Shown here piece after piece: positions 9,281-17,536 of a DNA stretch of 64,000 nt. Within the stretch, counting starts at the first letter, position 1. Every line of letters begins with the position of its first letter. The position numbers were made by a program, and so were the translations under genes. Origin of the DNA: Alphaproteobacteria bacterium (GTDB lineage Bacteria > Pseudomonadota > Alphaproteobacteria > Caulobacterales > Caulobacteraceae); assembly GCA_025359785.1 (NCBI GenBank), contig JANYET010000066.1:62001-126000 (forward strand), written 5' to 3'. Below the pieces are notes generated by a model that was not told the DNA's origin, ran no database searches, and saw only the letters and a list, made by a program, of their open reading frames with translations.

Positions 9281-9388
9281 TTGAACCACGAACCCACACG
9301 AACCCACACGAACGGCGGCTCCGAGGCCGTGCGCGTGTGCCCGCGCTGAGCCAGCGGCGACGTGTTCGTGTGGGTTCGTGGTTTCGAA
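9281..9388. repeat. Inverted repeat with 18-bp perfect arms
   Basis: CCACGAACCCACACGAAC at 9286-9303 is the exact reverse complement of 9364-9381, with a spacer of about 60 bp. In the left arm the 10-mer CGAACCCACA is tandemly duplicated (9289-9298 and 9299-9308). It sits between the ruvC stop side and the ruvA upstream region. It could form a large cruciform or hairpin and may act as a terminator or mobile palindrome. No gene is seen in this 340-bp gap. Confidence 0.8.
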
Positions 9389-9410
9389 TCTTGTGCGCGA
9401 AACGCGCCCG

Positions 9411-9935
9411 TCAGGCGGCGCCGAGATAGCTGCGGGCCCGGCGCGCGTGGGCGTGGGCGATGGCGACGGCCAGGGCGTCGGCGGCGTCTGAGGTCGTGTC
9501 GCCGGCGGTGGGCAGCAGGCGGCGGATCATGAAGCCGACCTGGGCCTTGTCGGCGGCCCCCGTCCCCACGACAGCCTTCTTGACCACGGTGGCGGCATAT
9601 TCGGCGACGCTGAGCCCCGCCCGCGCCGGCGCGATCAGGCAGCAGGCCCGGGCGTGGCCGAGTTTCAGCGCCGACTGGGCGTTGGTGTTCATGAAGGTCT
9701 CCTCCACCGCCGCCTCATGCGGGCTGTGCAGGACGATGACCTCGGCGATGGCCTCGAACAGGATCAGCAGCCGCTCGGCGAAGGGCAGCGTGTCCTTCGG
9801 TGCGATCACCCCGTGGGCCACGTGGATCAGCCGCGCCCCATCGACCGCCACCACGCCCCAGCCGGTGCGGCGCAGCCCCGGATCGAGGCCGAGGATACGG
9901 ACGGGATGAGGGCTGGAGTGATTCGGGGCGTTCAT
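9411..9935 (-). CDS. ruvC: Holliday-junction resolvase RuvC
   Basis: RuvC is the endonuclease that cuts Holliday junctions symmetrically. I chose the ATG at 9935 (MNAPNHSSPHPVRILGLDPGL), giving 174 residues. The frame remains open to 10238, but the upstream part is repeat-derived. Catalytic carboxylates are visible in GLDPGL, in AVEETFM, and near the C-terminus in SDAADALAVAIAHAH. It is the first gene of the ruv group on this strand. Confidence 0.95.
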   Translation of the reverse strand: MNAPNHSSPHPVRILGLDPGLRRTGWGVVAVDGARLIHVAHGVIAPKDTLPFAERLLILFEAIAEVIVLHSPHEAAVEETFMNTNAQSALKLGHARACCLIAPARAGLSVAEYAATVVKKAVVGTGAADKAQVGFMIRRLLPTAGDTTSDAADALAVAIAHAHARRARSYLGAA

Positions 9936-9990
9936 CGTCTGTTCCAGTGTGACTGAGCCAGGGATGAAGGGGAAGGGTTTGCTTGAGGGG

Positions 9991-10030
9991 GCGGTGCGTC
10001 TGGATCCCCGGGACAAGCCCGGGGATGACG
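9991..10030. repeat. REP-like palindrome (CCCCGGGACAAGCCCGGGG type)
   Basis: A short imperfect palindrome, GCGTCTGGATCCCC then GGGACAAGCCC then GGGGATGACG. The same unit recurs in inverted pairs at about 17386-17512 and 28589-28691. It lies in the ruvC upstream region. Confidence 0.8.
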
Positions 10031-10129
10031 AGCGGGAGGGTAGGGAAGAATTCGAGATGCCGAACCACTTAATTTTTGGCGTTCGACCGACCTCATGAGA
10101 CCTTGAGGGGATGTCTTCGACACCGTTTG

Positions 10130-10212
10130 CCCCCTCCACCCCCCGCTCTTCCCCCGGCCTGGCGCCGGGGTCGGCGGGCGGTCCCCCTCCCGCCGCTTCG
10201 CGGGGGAGGTAA
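10130..10212. repeat. GGGGGAGG-type repeat, half unit
   Basis: The block runs from CCCCCTCCACCCCC to CCCTCCCGCCGCTTCGCGGGGGAGGTAAG, the same composition as one side of the larger repeats at about 45121 and 63403. It ends 3 bp before the GTG start of the terminase-like gene, so the native upstream region of that gene has been replaced or interrupted. Confidence 0.7.
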
Positions 10213-10215
10213 GGG

Positions 10216-10995
10216 GTGCGCTTTCCTTCGGGGCGCACGCTGGCGCATCAACCGGCCCCGCCAGGGCTGTATGCTTCGACCTACACGCCGGAGCTGGGGG
10301 CGGCGATCTGTCGGCGGTTGGCGGCCGGCGAGAGTTTGCGGGCGATCTGTCGGTGGGACGCGGCGATGCCGACCGAGAAGACGGTGTGGAACTGGGCGCG
10401 GGCGTACGAGGACTTCCGGCTGATGAAGGTTCACGCCCAGTCGGTGGCCCGCGCGCGGAGCCTGGCGGCGCGGAGGGCGGCCGATGCGGCGGCGCGGGCC
10501 GCGAAGGGGCCGGCGGGCGGGCCTCGGGGGCGGACCGGGCGGCCGAGCGGCTATGAGCCTGGGATCGCCAACGAGATCATGACGCGGGTGATGATGGGCG
10601 AGGGGCTGGAGGCGGTGTGCCGCGATCCGGCCATGCCCTCGGTCGGCACGGTCTATGGCTGGCTGCGGCGCCATCCGGAGTTTCTGGAGGACTACCGGCG
10701 ATCCAAGGCGATGGTGGAGGAGATCCTGGTCGAGCAGTGGTGCGAGCCATTGCCGTGGCTCGGGGAGCGGAAATCCTGGCCGCTGCTGGCCCGGACGGTG
10801 CGGGCCGCGGAGCAGGCCGCGCGGCGGCTCAGCCTGAAGCGCTACGCGCCGCCTGAAGGGCCGAAGGCTCTGGTGGTGCATCTGGAAGAGGCTGACGGGA
10901 CGCGCCGGGTGCTCTATCCCGCCGCGCCGGACCCGACCGGGTCGGCGTCGAGATCGGGGCGTGAGCCGAGGCTTGACCGCGACGGCGGCGCCTGA
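10216..10995 (+). CDS. Terminase small-subunit-like protein with two helix-turn-helix units
   Basis: The 259-residue protein carries two similar segments. The first is residues 26-65 (AICRRLAAGESLRAICRW, then MPTEKTVWNWARAYEDF). The second is about residues 113-160 (GEGLEAVCRDPAMPSVGTVYGWLRRHPEF). Each resembles the DNA-binding helix-turn-helix of phage terminase small-subunit-like proteins. The basic, alanine-rich linker (residues 75-110) and acidic/basic C-terminus are low complexity. No phage genes lie nearby, so a packaging role is unlikely and a chromosomal DNA-binding role is more plausible. The GTG start abuts a repeat and is uncertain. The next gene begins 11 bp downstream. Confidence 0.65.
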   Translation: MRFPSGRTLAHQPAPPGLYASTYTPELGAAICRRLAAGESLRAICRWDAAMPTEKTVWNWARAYEDFRLMKVHAQSVARARSLAARRAADAAARAAKGPAGGPRGRTGRPSGYEPGIANEIMTRVMMGEGLEAVCRDPAMPSVGTVYGWLRRHPEFLEDYRRSKAMVEEILVEQWCEPLPWLGERKSWPLLARTVRAAEQAARRLSLKRYAPPEGPKALVVHLEEADGTRRVLYPAAPDPTGSASRSGREPRLDRDGGA

Positions 10996-11006
10996 AACCG
11001 TCGGGT

Positions 11007-11633
11007 ATGATCGCGCGCGGCGTATCAACAATCGGTCTGGGACCGGCGATGGCGGGCCTGCTGCTGGTCGCCGGCGCGGCGCGCGGCGCGGAACCGGCGG
11101 CGAGCGTCGAGGCGCTGGTGGTCACAGCGCCCAAGACCATCGCCGAGTTGCTGGTCACCGCCAATATCAAGTGCGTGGCGCCCGACCGGCTGGGCAATCC
11201 AGGGACGCGGCCGAAGGTGGTCTCCAGCTTTCCGGCGCGGGACGCGGTGGTGCGCCCCGGCTTGATCGTGATGCGGGTGACCTTCGACAAGCCGATGGCC
11301 TGCGCCGGACGGCTGGCGGGGCTGTCGCCGTGGCCCAGCCCCTGTCCGGGCGGGACACAGTCGATGCTGCTGAGTTTCGACCGCCGCACGGTGCGGACCG
11401 CCTGCGCGGCGGCGGCGGACAGCCACTACGGCGTCTCGCTGAACCGCGACCTCGACGGCGATGCGTTCCTGGGCGTGGCCGGCCTGCCCGCGGAAAGCCG
11501 GGCGTTCGGGTTCACGACCTCTTCGGGGCCGGCGGTGGGCAGCGTCTGCGAGGCGCTGGCTGAGGACGCCTGGACCGTCCGCCAGCTGGCGCGCGCCCAC
11601 CGGACGCTGGCCTGTCCGCCGCCGGGCGGCTGA
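11007..11633 (+). CDS. Secreted protein of unknown function
   Basis: I do not recognise a family with certainty. The 208-residue product begins with a signal peptide (about residues 1-27, ending ARGA). It has six cysteines in the mature part (in IKCVAP, MACAG, PCPGG, TACAA, SVCEA and LACPP), which suggests disulfides in the periplasm. A central VRPGLIVMRVTFDKPMAC segment looks like one strand of a beta-sandwich domain. It follows the terminase-like gene by 11 bp and is probably co-transcribed. A strong hairpin lies 38 bp after the stop. Confidence 0.6.
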   Translation: MIARGVSTIGLGPAMAGLLLVAGAARGAEPAASVEALVVTAPKTIAELLVTANIKCVAPDRLGNPGTRPKVVSSFPARDAVVRPGLIVMRVTFDKPMACAGRLAGLSPWPSPCPGGTQSMLLSFDRRTVRTACAAAADSHYGVSLNRDLDGDAFLGVAGLPAESRAFGFTTSSGPAVGSVCEALAEDAWTVRQLARAHRTLACPPPGG

Positions 11634-11671
11634 GGCCCGGAATCCTCATAACAAGGGATCCTGACAGCAAG

Positions 11672-11701
11672 AGGCCCGCGACCTGGGGGGTCGCGGGCCT
11701 T
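11672..11701 (+). terminator. Strong hairpin after the secreted-protein gene
   Basis: AAGGCCCGCGACC pairs with GGTCGCGGGCCTT around a short loop, forming a stem of about 12 GC-rich pairs. There is no long U tract, so it may stabilise 3' ends or terminate in both directions rather than act as a classical intrinsic terminator. It separates this operon from the convergent UrcA gene. Confidence 0.7.
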
Positions 11702-11812
11702 GGAGCCCGCCGTGGTCCGGGGAGACGCCTGGGCGGGCTGGATGGGGCCGGGGGAAGGCCCTCACACACCTACTTACGCAGGCCCGTGAGCAATAGATGC
11801 AGGACCCGCGTC

Positions 11813-12145
11813 TCAGCGGGCGAAGGTCTGATCGCGCAGGCTGGCGAACTGCAGATTGGCGTTGGCCTTTTCGTGGGCCTCGGCGCGGACGCCGGCCTGG
11901 CAGGCGGCCTTCATGCCGAGGTTATGCTCGCGGGCGCAGACCTGGTTAGCCGCGTGGTCGATGCGGCTGGCGAACTTGGCCTGGCCGGCCGGCGCGCCGA
12001 GGTTCAGGTCGCCGACCCGGATGGACTGCTGGGCGTAGCCGGTGGACGCGGTCTCGGCGTGGGCCGCGGTGGTCAGGGCGGCGAAGGGCAGGGCGGCCAG
12101 GGCCAGGGTGGCGATGCTGGCGATGCGGGCGGTGAGCGTGGTCAT
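11813..12145 (-). CDS. UrcA-family secreted protein
   Basis: A small exported protein with a signal peptide ending AHAE, followed by an SIRVGDLNLGAPAGQAKFASRIDHAANQVC segment. That pattern matches UrcA-family proteins: a strand motif, then a helix with AxxxC, and a second cysteine in AACQAG. Their function is unknown. I chose the ATG at 12145 because AGGA precedes it by 8 bp. An in-frame ATG at 12163 lacks such a site. The product is 110 residues. Confidence 0.75.
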   Translation of the reverse strand: MTTLTARIASIATLALAALPFAALTTAAHAETASTGYAQQSIRVGDLNLGAPAGQAKFASRIDHAANQVCAREHNLGMKAACQAGVRAEAHEKANANLQFASLRDQTFAR

Positions 12146-12311
12146 GGTCTTGGTCCTTGTCATCTGTGGGGCGGTGGGGGCCGCCGATGACGATGGAATA
12201 CTTGTCAGTGCTGTCTAAGTCCCGTTAAGTCTCCGTCATGACCTCGAATTCATGAAGTTAACAGGCCGTAATTACTTAAACGCTTTGTAATGTTCGAGTG
12301 GAGGGCAGGCC

Positions 12312-13406
12312 TTAGACGGCGCCCGGCTGCTCCAGGTCGGCGTAGGGCTTGCCGTCGCTGGACATCAGCACCGCCAGCGGCCGGGCGCCGGGGAACTCCG
12401 CCAGGATGGCCATGGCCATCACCGCGAGCGGCGTCGAGAGGAACGCGCCGACCACGCCCCAGAGCGCGCCCCAGAAGGCCAGGGACAGCAGGATGACGAT
12501 CGGGTCGAGGTTCAGGCTCTGGCCCTGCATGCGCGGCTGGACGATGTGGCTGACCGCGAAGTGGATCGCCTCCAGGCCGCCCACCAGCACCAACGCGCGC
12601 CAGACGCCGTCGAACTCCACCAGACCGAAGGCGGCGGGGAACAGCACCCCGATCGCCGCCCCGATGGCCGGGATGTAGTTGGTCAGGAAGATGATCGCGC
12701 ACCAGAACGGGATGTGCGTCAGGCCGGTGGCGAACATCAGCATGGCCGAGAGCGCGGTGATGATCACGCCGACCACGGTCTGCACCCAGACGTAGCTTTC
12801 GACGCCGCGCCGGACCCGGTCGAAGATCAGGCTCGCCTCGCGGTGTTCGGAGGCTATCGGGAACATCTGGCCGATCTTGCCCGCGAAGCCGCGCCGCGAG
12901 GCCAGCAGGAAGCCCAGATAGATCAGGGTGAAGACCGCGGCCTCGGCGAAATGGCCGAGCCCGCCGGCCAGCAGGCCCGCGTAGTGGCCCGGATTGATCT
13001 CCTGGATCAGGCTGGAGACGGTGGGTGTGACCTTCAGGCCGAACTGCCGGGCCAGGCCCTCCAGCAGGCTGTTGAGGCGCGCGGCGTAGGTGTGCGACTC
13101 GCCGGCGAAGTCGGCGGCGTTGTCGACGGTCATCCAGATCGCCAGGCCGAAGGTCAGCAGGATCACCGCGATGCCGATCGGCAGGGCGGCCCAGCCGGGG
13201 ATGAACCTGATGTGCCGGCGGATGGCGCGCGCCAGGCCGTCGATGCTGATCAACAGAAAGACCGCCAGCACGAAGGGCTCGAGGATGCGGCTCAGCCACC
13301 AGAGCGCCGCGCCGGCCAGGATCACGGCGATGACGATCAGCGTGGTGCGCACCGCTTTCAGCAGCGGCAGGGCGAGGGCGGCGCGGTCGGCGGGGGCCTT
13401 GGCCAT
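12312..13406 (-). CDS. AI-2E family (PerM/UPF0118) membrane transporter
   Basis: A 364-residue polytopic membrane protein of the AI-2E/PerM family. It has paired N-terminal membrane segments, a soluble loop, and a C-terminal membrane bundle with the family-typical FLTNYIPAIGAAIGVLFPA and QPRMQGQSLNLDPIVILLSLAFWG blocks. Members export small molecules or act as antiporters; the name from autoinducer-2 export does not fix the substrate. The gene starts 2 bp before the preceding PPIase stop, suggesting an operon. Confidence 0.9.
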   Translation of the reverse strand: MAKAPADRAALALPLLKAVRTTLIVIAVILAGAALWWLSRILEPFVLAVFLLISIDGLARAIRRHIRFIPGWAALPIGIAVILLTFGLAIWMTVDNAADFAGESHTYAARLNSLLEGLARQFGLKVTPTVSSLIQEINPGHYAGLLAGGLGHFAEAAVFTLIYLGFLLASRRGFAGKIGQMFPIASEHREASLIFDRVRRGVESYVWVQTVVGVIITALSAMLMFATGLTHIPFWCAIIFLTNYIPAIGAAIGVLFPAAFGLVEFDGVWRALVLVGGLEAIHFAVSHIVQPRMQGQSLNLDPIVILLSLAFWGALWGVVGAFLSTPLAVMAMAILAEFPGARPLAVLMSSDGKPYADLEQPGAV

Positions 13407-13408
13407 CC

Positions 13409-14077
13409 TCAGGCCGAGGGCGTCGGAGTCGCGGGCGCGGGCGCGGGTATGGGCGGCGCGGGCGCCACGGGCGCGGCTAGCGGCGCGCGGCGGATCGAGA
13501 TGATCTTCACCGGCTTCACCAGGATTTCGCCCTTCATGGCGCCGGCGCCGGCGTTGGGATCGGTGGGCATGCCGAGCATCTGCTGGGCGATCGGCATACC
13601 GTCGAGCACATGCCCGAAGGCGGCGAAGCCGGGATCGGTGGGCGTGGCGTCGAGGTAGCTCATGTCGCCGATGCAGATCACCCAGTCAGCCTGGGCGGTG
13701 CCCGGCGCGAACCGGCCCATGGAGATCACCCCGTCGCCATGCTTCAGGCCGGTCTTCAGCGTGCTCTCGTGGGCGATCGGCGGCAGCTTCTTCTTGACGT
13801 CATCGCGCAGGCCGCCCTGCACCGTGCCGTAGTCGTTGGCGGCCTGGCCCGGGGGTTTGGAGGCCCGGTAGAAGGTCGCCCCGTCATAGAGCTTGCGGTC
13901 CACGTACTTCAGGAAGTTGGCCGTGGTGATCGGCGCCTTGTCGGCGGCGAGCTCGACGGTGATCGCGCCCAGGGCGGTGGTGATGATCACGCGCGGGTTG
14001 GCGGCCTGGGCGCTTGCCGTTCCGGCGGCGAGGGTCGCGGCGGCGGCGAGGGCGAGGAGGGCGCGGCGCGGGAGCAT
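13409..14077 (-). CDS. Periplasmic cyclophilin-type peptidyl-prolyl isomerase
   Basis: A cyclophilin-like PPIase with a signal peptide (ALLALAAAATLAAGTASAQA), so it acts in the periplasm. The core motif VIITTALGAITVELAADKAP, the FYRASK segment and the late GFAAFGHVLDGM block match this fold. I chose the ATG at 14077, which gives a clean signal peptide. The frame extends upstream inside the next gene. An alanine/proline tail closes the 222-residue protein. It sits tightly between the S9 peptidase and the AI-2E-type gene. Confidence 0.9.
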   Translation of the reverse strand: MLPRRALLALAAAATLAAGTASAQAANPRVIITTALGAITVELAADKAPITTANFLKYVDRKLYDGATFYRASKPPGQAANDYGTVQGGLRDDVKKKLPPIAHESTLKTGLKHGDGVISMGRFAPGTAQADWVICIGDMSYLDATPTDPGFAAFGHVLDGMPIAQQMLGMPTDPNAGAGAMKGEILVKPVKIISIRRAPLAAPVAPAPPIPAPAPATPTPSA

Positions 14078-14082
14078 CGGCG

Positions 14083-16122
14083 CTATTTCCCCGCCGCCAG
14101 CGCCGCGGCCAGGCCGGGCGCGAACTCCGCGCCATAGGGCGAGGTGATCGAGGAGCCGGCGAAAGCCTTGCCATAGGGCTCGGCCCGGCCGCCCAGGCAC
14201 TTGGCGAGGAAGGCTTCGGAGGCGGCGTAGAAGGCGATGTTGTTCTCCGGCCGGGCGAAGCCGTGGCCCTCGTCGGGGAACAGGATGTAGGTGACCGGGA
14301 TATTCTTGGCCTTCATGGCGGCGACGATCTGGGCGGCCTCGCGCTGGTTGACCCGCGGGTCGTTAGCGCCCTGGCCGATCAGCAGGGGCTTGGTGATGGC
14401 GTCGGCCTTGAACAGCGGCGAGGCGGCCTTCAGCACCGCCAGACCGTCCGGCGTGCGCGGATCGCCCATCCGCCGGTACATCTGCTCGCGGCCCGAGGTC
14501 CAATAGGCGGGGATCGCTTCCAGCAGGGTGTTGAGGTTCGAAGGCCCGACGATATCGACGCCGCAGGCAAAGGTCTCCGGCGTGAAGGTGAGGCCGGCCA
14601 GGGTCGCGTAGCCGCCGTAGGAACCGCCCATGATCGCCACCTTGTCGCGGCTGGTGACGCCCGACTTCACCGCCCAATCGACGGCGTCGATCAGATCGTC
14701 GTGCATCTTCAGGCCCCACTGAAGATTGCCGGCGGCGGTGTACTTTTTCCCGAAGCCGCTGGAGGCCCGGTAGTTGACCGACAGCACGGCATAGCCGCGG
14801 TTGGCCAGCCACTGGTGCAGGCCGTTGTTGCCGTATTCGTCGCGCGCCCAGGGCCCGCCGTGGACCAGCAGCACCATGGGGACCGGATGGTCGGGCTTGC
14901 CGTCGCCGTTGGCGTCGCTGCCAGGCGGCAGCGTCAGGTAGGAGACCTCGGTCAGGCCGTCGCGGGTCTTGATCTCCACCGGATGCATGTCGGCGAGCGT
15001 CGCTGATTCCAGGTCTGGCCGGCCGGTGAACAGCTTGGTCAGCCGCTTGGCCTTGCGGTCGTAGAGGTAGGTCGTGACCGGCTTGCTGACCGGATCGGCG
15101 ACCACGGTCCACAGCGTGTCGGCGTCGGTGCGCGAGGTCACCGTCACCTGGCCCTTCAGATGGGCGGCCAGGAACGCGAGGTCGGGCTTGATCGCCGGGC
15201 TGAGCGGGGTCCATTCGCGCTTCAGGTAGTTCACGGCGTAGGCGTCGACCCGGCCCGTCATCGGGTTGATCATCGCGCTGTCGACATCGGCGCGGACGTC
15301 CTGGGCCAGCACCGTGCGCTTGTTGGTCTTCATGTCCTGGGCGACCAGGGCGGCGGTGTCGCGGCCACGGGTGTCGATCCAATACTGGGTGTTTCCGTCG
15401 GCGGTGAAGCCCACCGGATTGGTGTCGGAATCCTCGAAGCCGATAGTCTCGTCGGGCTTGGCGGCGATCACGTTGTTGGTGACGCGGAAGACGTCGACGC
15501 CGCCGTCGGCGCGGGGCTTGATCGCGGTGCGGATGCGCAGCTGTTCGTCCACGCCGAACCCGCCATAGCCGTCGTTCTTCAGCACCAGGGTCAGCTTGCC
15601 GGTCTTCAGGTCGAGGCTGTAGGCGTCGTGCCAGCGCGGGTCGCGGTTGTTGAGCCCGACCAGCAGCCGGTCCTTCACATGGCGGCTCTGGCCGAAGATT
15701 TCGACCCGGGTTTTCTCGAACGGCGTCAGCGACGTCTGCGCGCCCGACGCGACGTCGACGCCATAGAGCAGGAAGTTCTCGTCGCCGCCCTTGTCGTTGA
15801 TGAACAGGATCCGCGCGCTGTCGGGCGACCAGAAATAGCTGCGGATCGGGCGGATCTTCTCGGCGGTCAGCGGCCGCGCATGGCTGGGGTCGGAGACCGG
15901 CGCCACCCAGATGTTCATCATCCCGTCACGCGGCGCGAGCCAGGAGAGCCACTTGCCGTCGGGGCTGATCCGCCCGGCGCTGCGGCTCGGATTGCCGAAC
16001 AGCTTGGTGCGCTCGATCAGCGGCGCGGGTCCAGGCGCGGACCCCGGGGCGGCCAGGGCGGCGGTTACCACGGCGGTGGCGGTAAAGGCGGCGATGGCGG
16101 TGGCGACGAAGAGCCGGCGCAT
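14083..16122 (-). CDS. Exported S9-family prolyl oligopeptidase-like peptidase
   Basis: A 679-residue secreted serine peptidase: signal peptide, then a WD40-like beta-propeller (repeat blocks such as RISPDGKWLSWL and FWSPDSARILFIND), then a C-terminal alpha/beta-hydrolase domain. The nucleophile sits in GGSYGGYA, the aspartate in GANDPRVN and the histidine in DEGHGF, so the triad is complete. The oxyanion-region motif LVHGGPW is present. It is closer to the acylaminoacyl-peptidase/DPP branch than to POP itself. The native substrate is unknown. Confidence 0.92.
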   Translation of the reverse strand: MRRLFVATAIAAFTATAVVTAALAAPGSAPGPAPLIERTKLFGNPSRSAGRISPDGKWLSWLAPRDGMMNIWVAPVSDPSHARPLTAEKIRPIRSYFWSPDSARILFINDKGGDENFLLYGVDVASGAQTSLTPFEKTRVEIFGQSRHVKDRLLVGLNNRDPRWHDAYSLDLKTGKLTLVLKNDGYGGFGVDEQLRIRTAIKPRADGGVDVFRVTNNVIAAKPDETIGFEDSDTNPVGFTADGNTQYWIDTRGRDTAALVAQDMKTNKRTVLAQDVRADVDSAMINPMTGRVDAYAVNYLKREWTPLSPAIKPDLAFLAAHLKGQVTVTSRTDADTLWTVVADPVSKPVTTYLYDRKAKRLTKLFTGRPDLESATLADMHPVEIKTRDGLTEVSYLTLPPGSDANGDGKPDHPVPMVLLVHGGPWARDEYGNNGLHQWLANRGYAVLSVNYRASSGFGKKYTAAGNLQWGLKMHDDLIDAVDWAVKSGVTSRDKVAIMGGSYGGYATLAGLTFTPETFACGVDIVGPSNLNTLLEAIPAYWTSGREQMYRRMGDPRTPDGLAVLKAASPLFKADAITKPLLIGQGANDPRVNQREAAQIVAAMKAKNIPVTYILFPDEGHGFARPENNIAFYAASEAFLAKCLGGRAEPYGKAFAGSSITSPYGAEFAPGLAAALAAGK

Positions 16123-16177
16123 GGTGATCCCTCTCCAAGAGTCTGGGGCAAACCCTAGGCCAGGCGATGCGGCGCCG

Positions 16178-17371
16178 CTAGACCGCGACCGGCCTGACCT
16201 TGCCGGCGGCCTCGGCAGCCCGCGCGCGGGCCTGGTCCACGTCCGCGCCGCGGGCCAGGGCGACGCCCACGCGGCGGCGGGCGAAGCTCTCGGGCTTGCC
16301 GAACAGGCGCAGGTCCGCGCCGGGGACGGCCAGGGCCTCGGCGACGCCTTCGAACGCGATGCCTTGCGCCTCCAGGCCGCCGTAGATCACCGCGCTGGCG
16401 CCCGGCTCGCGAAGGCCCACGTCCACCGGCAGGCCGAGGATAGCGCGGGCGTGGATGGCGAATTCGCTCTGGTATTGGGTGGCGAGCGTGACCAGGCCGG
16501 TGTCGTGCGGCCGGGGGCTGACTTCCGAGAACCAGACCGCGTCGCCTTTCACGAACAGTTCGACGCCGAACAGGCCCCGGCCGCCCAGCGCCTCGGTGAC
16601 CCTGGCGGACATGTCGCGGGCGGCCTGCAGCGCGGCCGGGCTCATGGCCTGCGGCTGCCAGCTTTCCACATAGTCGCCCTTGACCTGGCGGTGGCCGATG
16701 GGTTCGCAGAAGCTGGTGACGATCTTGCCATCGGCCACGCTGCGCACCGTCAGCTGGGTGATCTCGAAGTCGAAGTCCACGCGGCCCTCGACGATCACCC
16801 GGGCCTCGGCGACCCGGCCGCTTTCCAGGGCGTAGCGCCAGGCCGCCGCGATTCCGGCGGGGCTTTCGACGTAGGACTGGCCCTTGCCGGAGGAGCTCAT
16901 CACCGGTTTCACGAAACAGGGGAAGCCGACCGTGGCCGCGCCCGTCGCCAGTTCGGCCTCCGTCGAGGCGAAGGCATAGGCGCTGGTCGGCAAGCCGAGC
17001 TGTTCGGCGGCGAGCCTGCGGATACCCTCGCGGTTCATGGTCAGCTGGGCGGCCCGCGCGGTGGGGATCACGGTCGCCAGGCCCGCCGCCTCGATGGCCG
17101 CCAGTTCGTCGGTGGCGATGGCCTCGATCTCCGGCACGATCAGGTGCGGCCGCTCGGCCTCGACCAGGGCGCGGAGCGCCGCGGCGTCGGTCATGGCAAT
17201 CACATGGCTGCGGTGGGCGACCTGCATGGCGGGCGCATTGGCATAGCGGTCGACGGCGATGACCTCGCAGCCCAGGCGCTGCAGCTCGATCGCCACCTCC
17301 TTGCCGAGCTCGCCGGAGCCGAGGAGCATGACCTTGACGGCGGTGGGTGAGTTGGGCGTGCCGAGCCGCAT
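16178..17371 (-). CDS. purT: Formate-dependent phosphoribosylglycinamide formyltransferase PurT
   Basis: PurT converts GAR to FGAR with formate and ATP in purine synthesis and belongs to the ATP-grasp superfamily. The N-terminal [17 protein letters not shown] motif, the [15 protein letters not shown] phosphate-binding loop and the [13 protein letters not shown] metal-site segment are all present. I chose the ATG at 17371; the frame extends upstream into a REP palindrome. The 397-residue length is normal. A REP pair separates it from transketolase. Confidence 0.94.
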   Translation of the reverse strand: MRLGTPNSPTAVKVMLLGSGELGKEVAIELQRLGCEVIAVDRYANAPAMQVAHRSHVIAMTDAAALRALVEAERPHLIVPEIEAIATDELAAIEAAGLATVIPTARAAQLTMNREGIRRLAAEQLGLPTSAYAFASTEAELATGAATVGFPCFVKPVMSSSGKGQSYVESPAGIAAAWRYALESGRVAEARVIVEGRVDFDFEITQLTVRSVADGKIVTSFCEPIGHRQVKGDYVESWQPQAMSPAALQAARDMSARVTEALGGRGLFGVELFVKGDAVWFSEVSPRPHDTGLVTLATQYQSEFAIHARAILGLPVDVGLREPGASAVIYGGLEAQGIAFEGVAEALAVPGADLRLFGKPESFARRRVGVALARGADVDQARARAAEAAGKVRPVAV

Positions 17372-17385
17372 AGTTCTCTCCTGAT

Positions 17386-17512
17386 CGTCATGGCCGGGCT
17401 TGTCCCGGCCATCCAGACGCACCGGCCTCGCTCGAAGGGCTCAACCGATCCGCCGCGCATCCTTCGTCACCCTCGGCGTCTCTGGATGGCCGGGACAAGC
17501 CCGGCCATGACG
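17386..17512. repeat. Inverted pair of REP-like palindromes
   Basis: Two units face each other: GTCATGGCCGGGCTTG onward at 17388-17420, and its reverse-complement-like partner CTGGATGGCCGGGACAAG onward at 17475-17512. Each unit folds on its own, and the pair can also fold as one long hairpin. It fills the 165-bp gap between tkt and purT, which otherwise holds nothing visible. Confidence 0.85.
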
Positions 17513-17536
17513 AGCAATAAGGGAGGCGGCGCGCGC

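Noticed and set aside
10216..11633. Prophage remnant around the terminase-like gene
   Set aside because: No large terminase, portal, capsid, integrase or att-like repeats are present; the neighbours are chromosomal.
12255..12273. TTAACAGGCCGTAAT near the AI-2E-type gene as a CtrA site
   Set aside because: The second half has a mismatch and the site lies downstream of the transporter start in the wrong place for UrcA control; kept only as a weak resemblance.
12250..13299. Alternative minus-strand frame over the AI-2E-type transporter
   Set aside because: Rich in arginine and proline, without membrane segments; the other frame gives a well-formed transporter.
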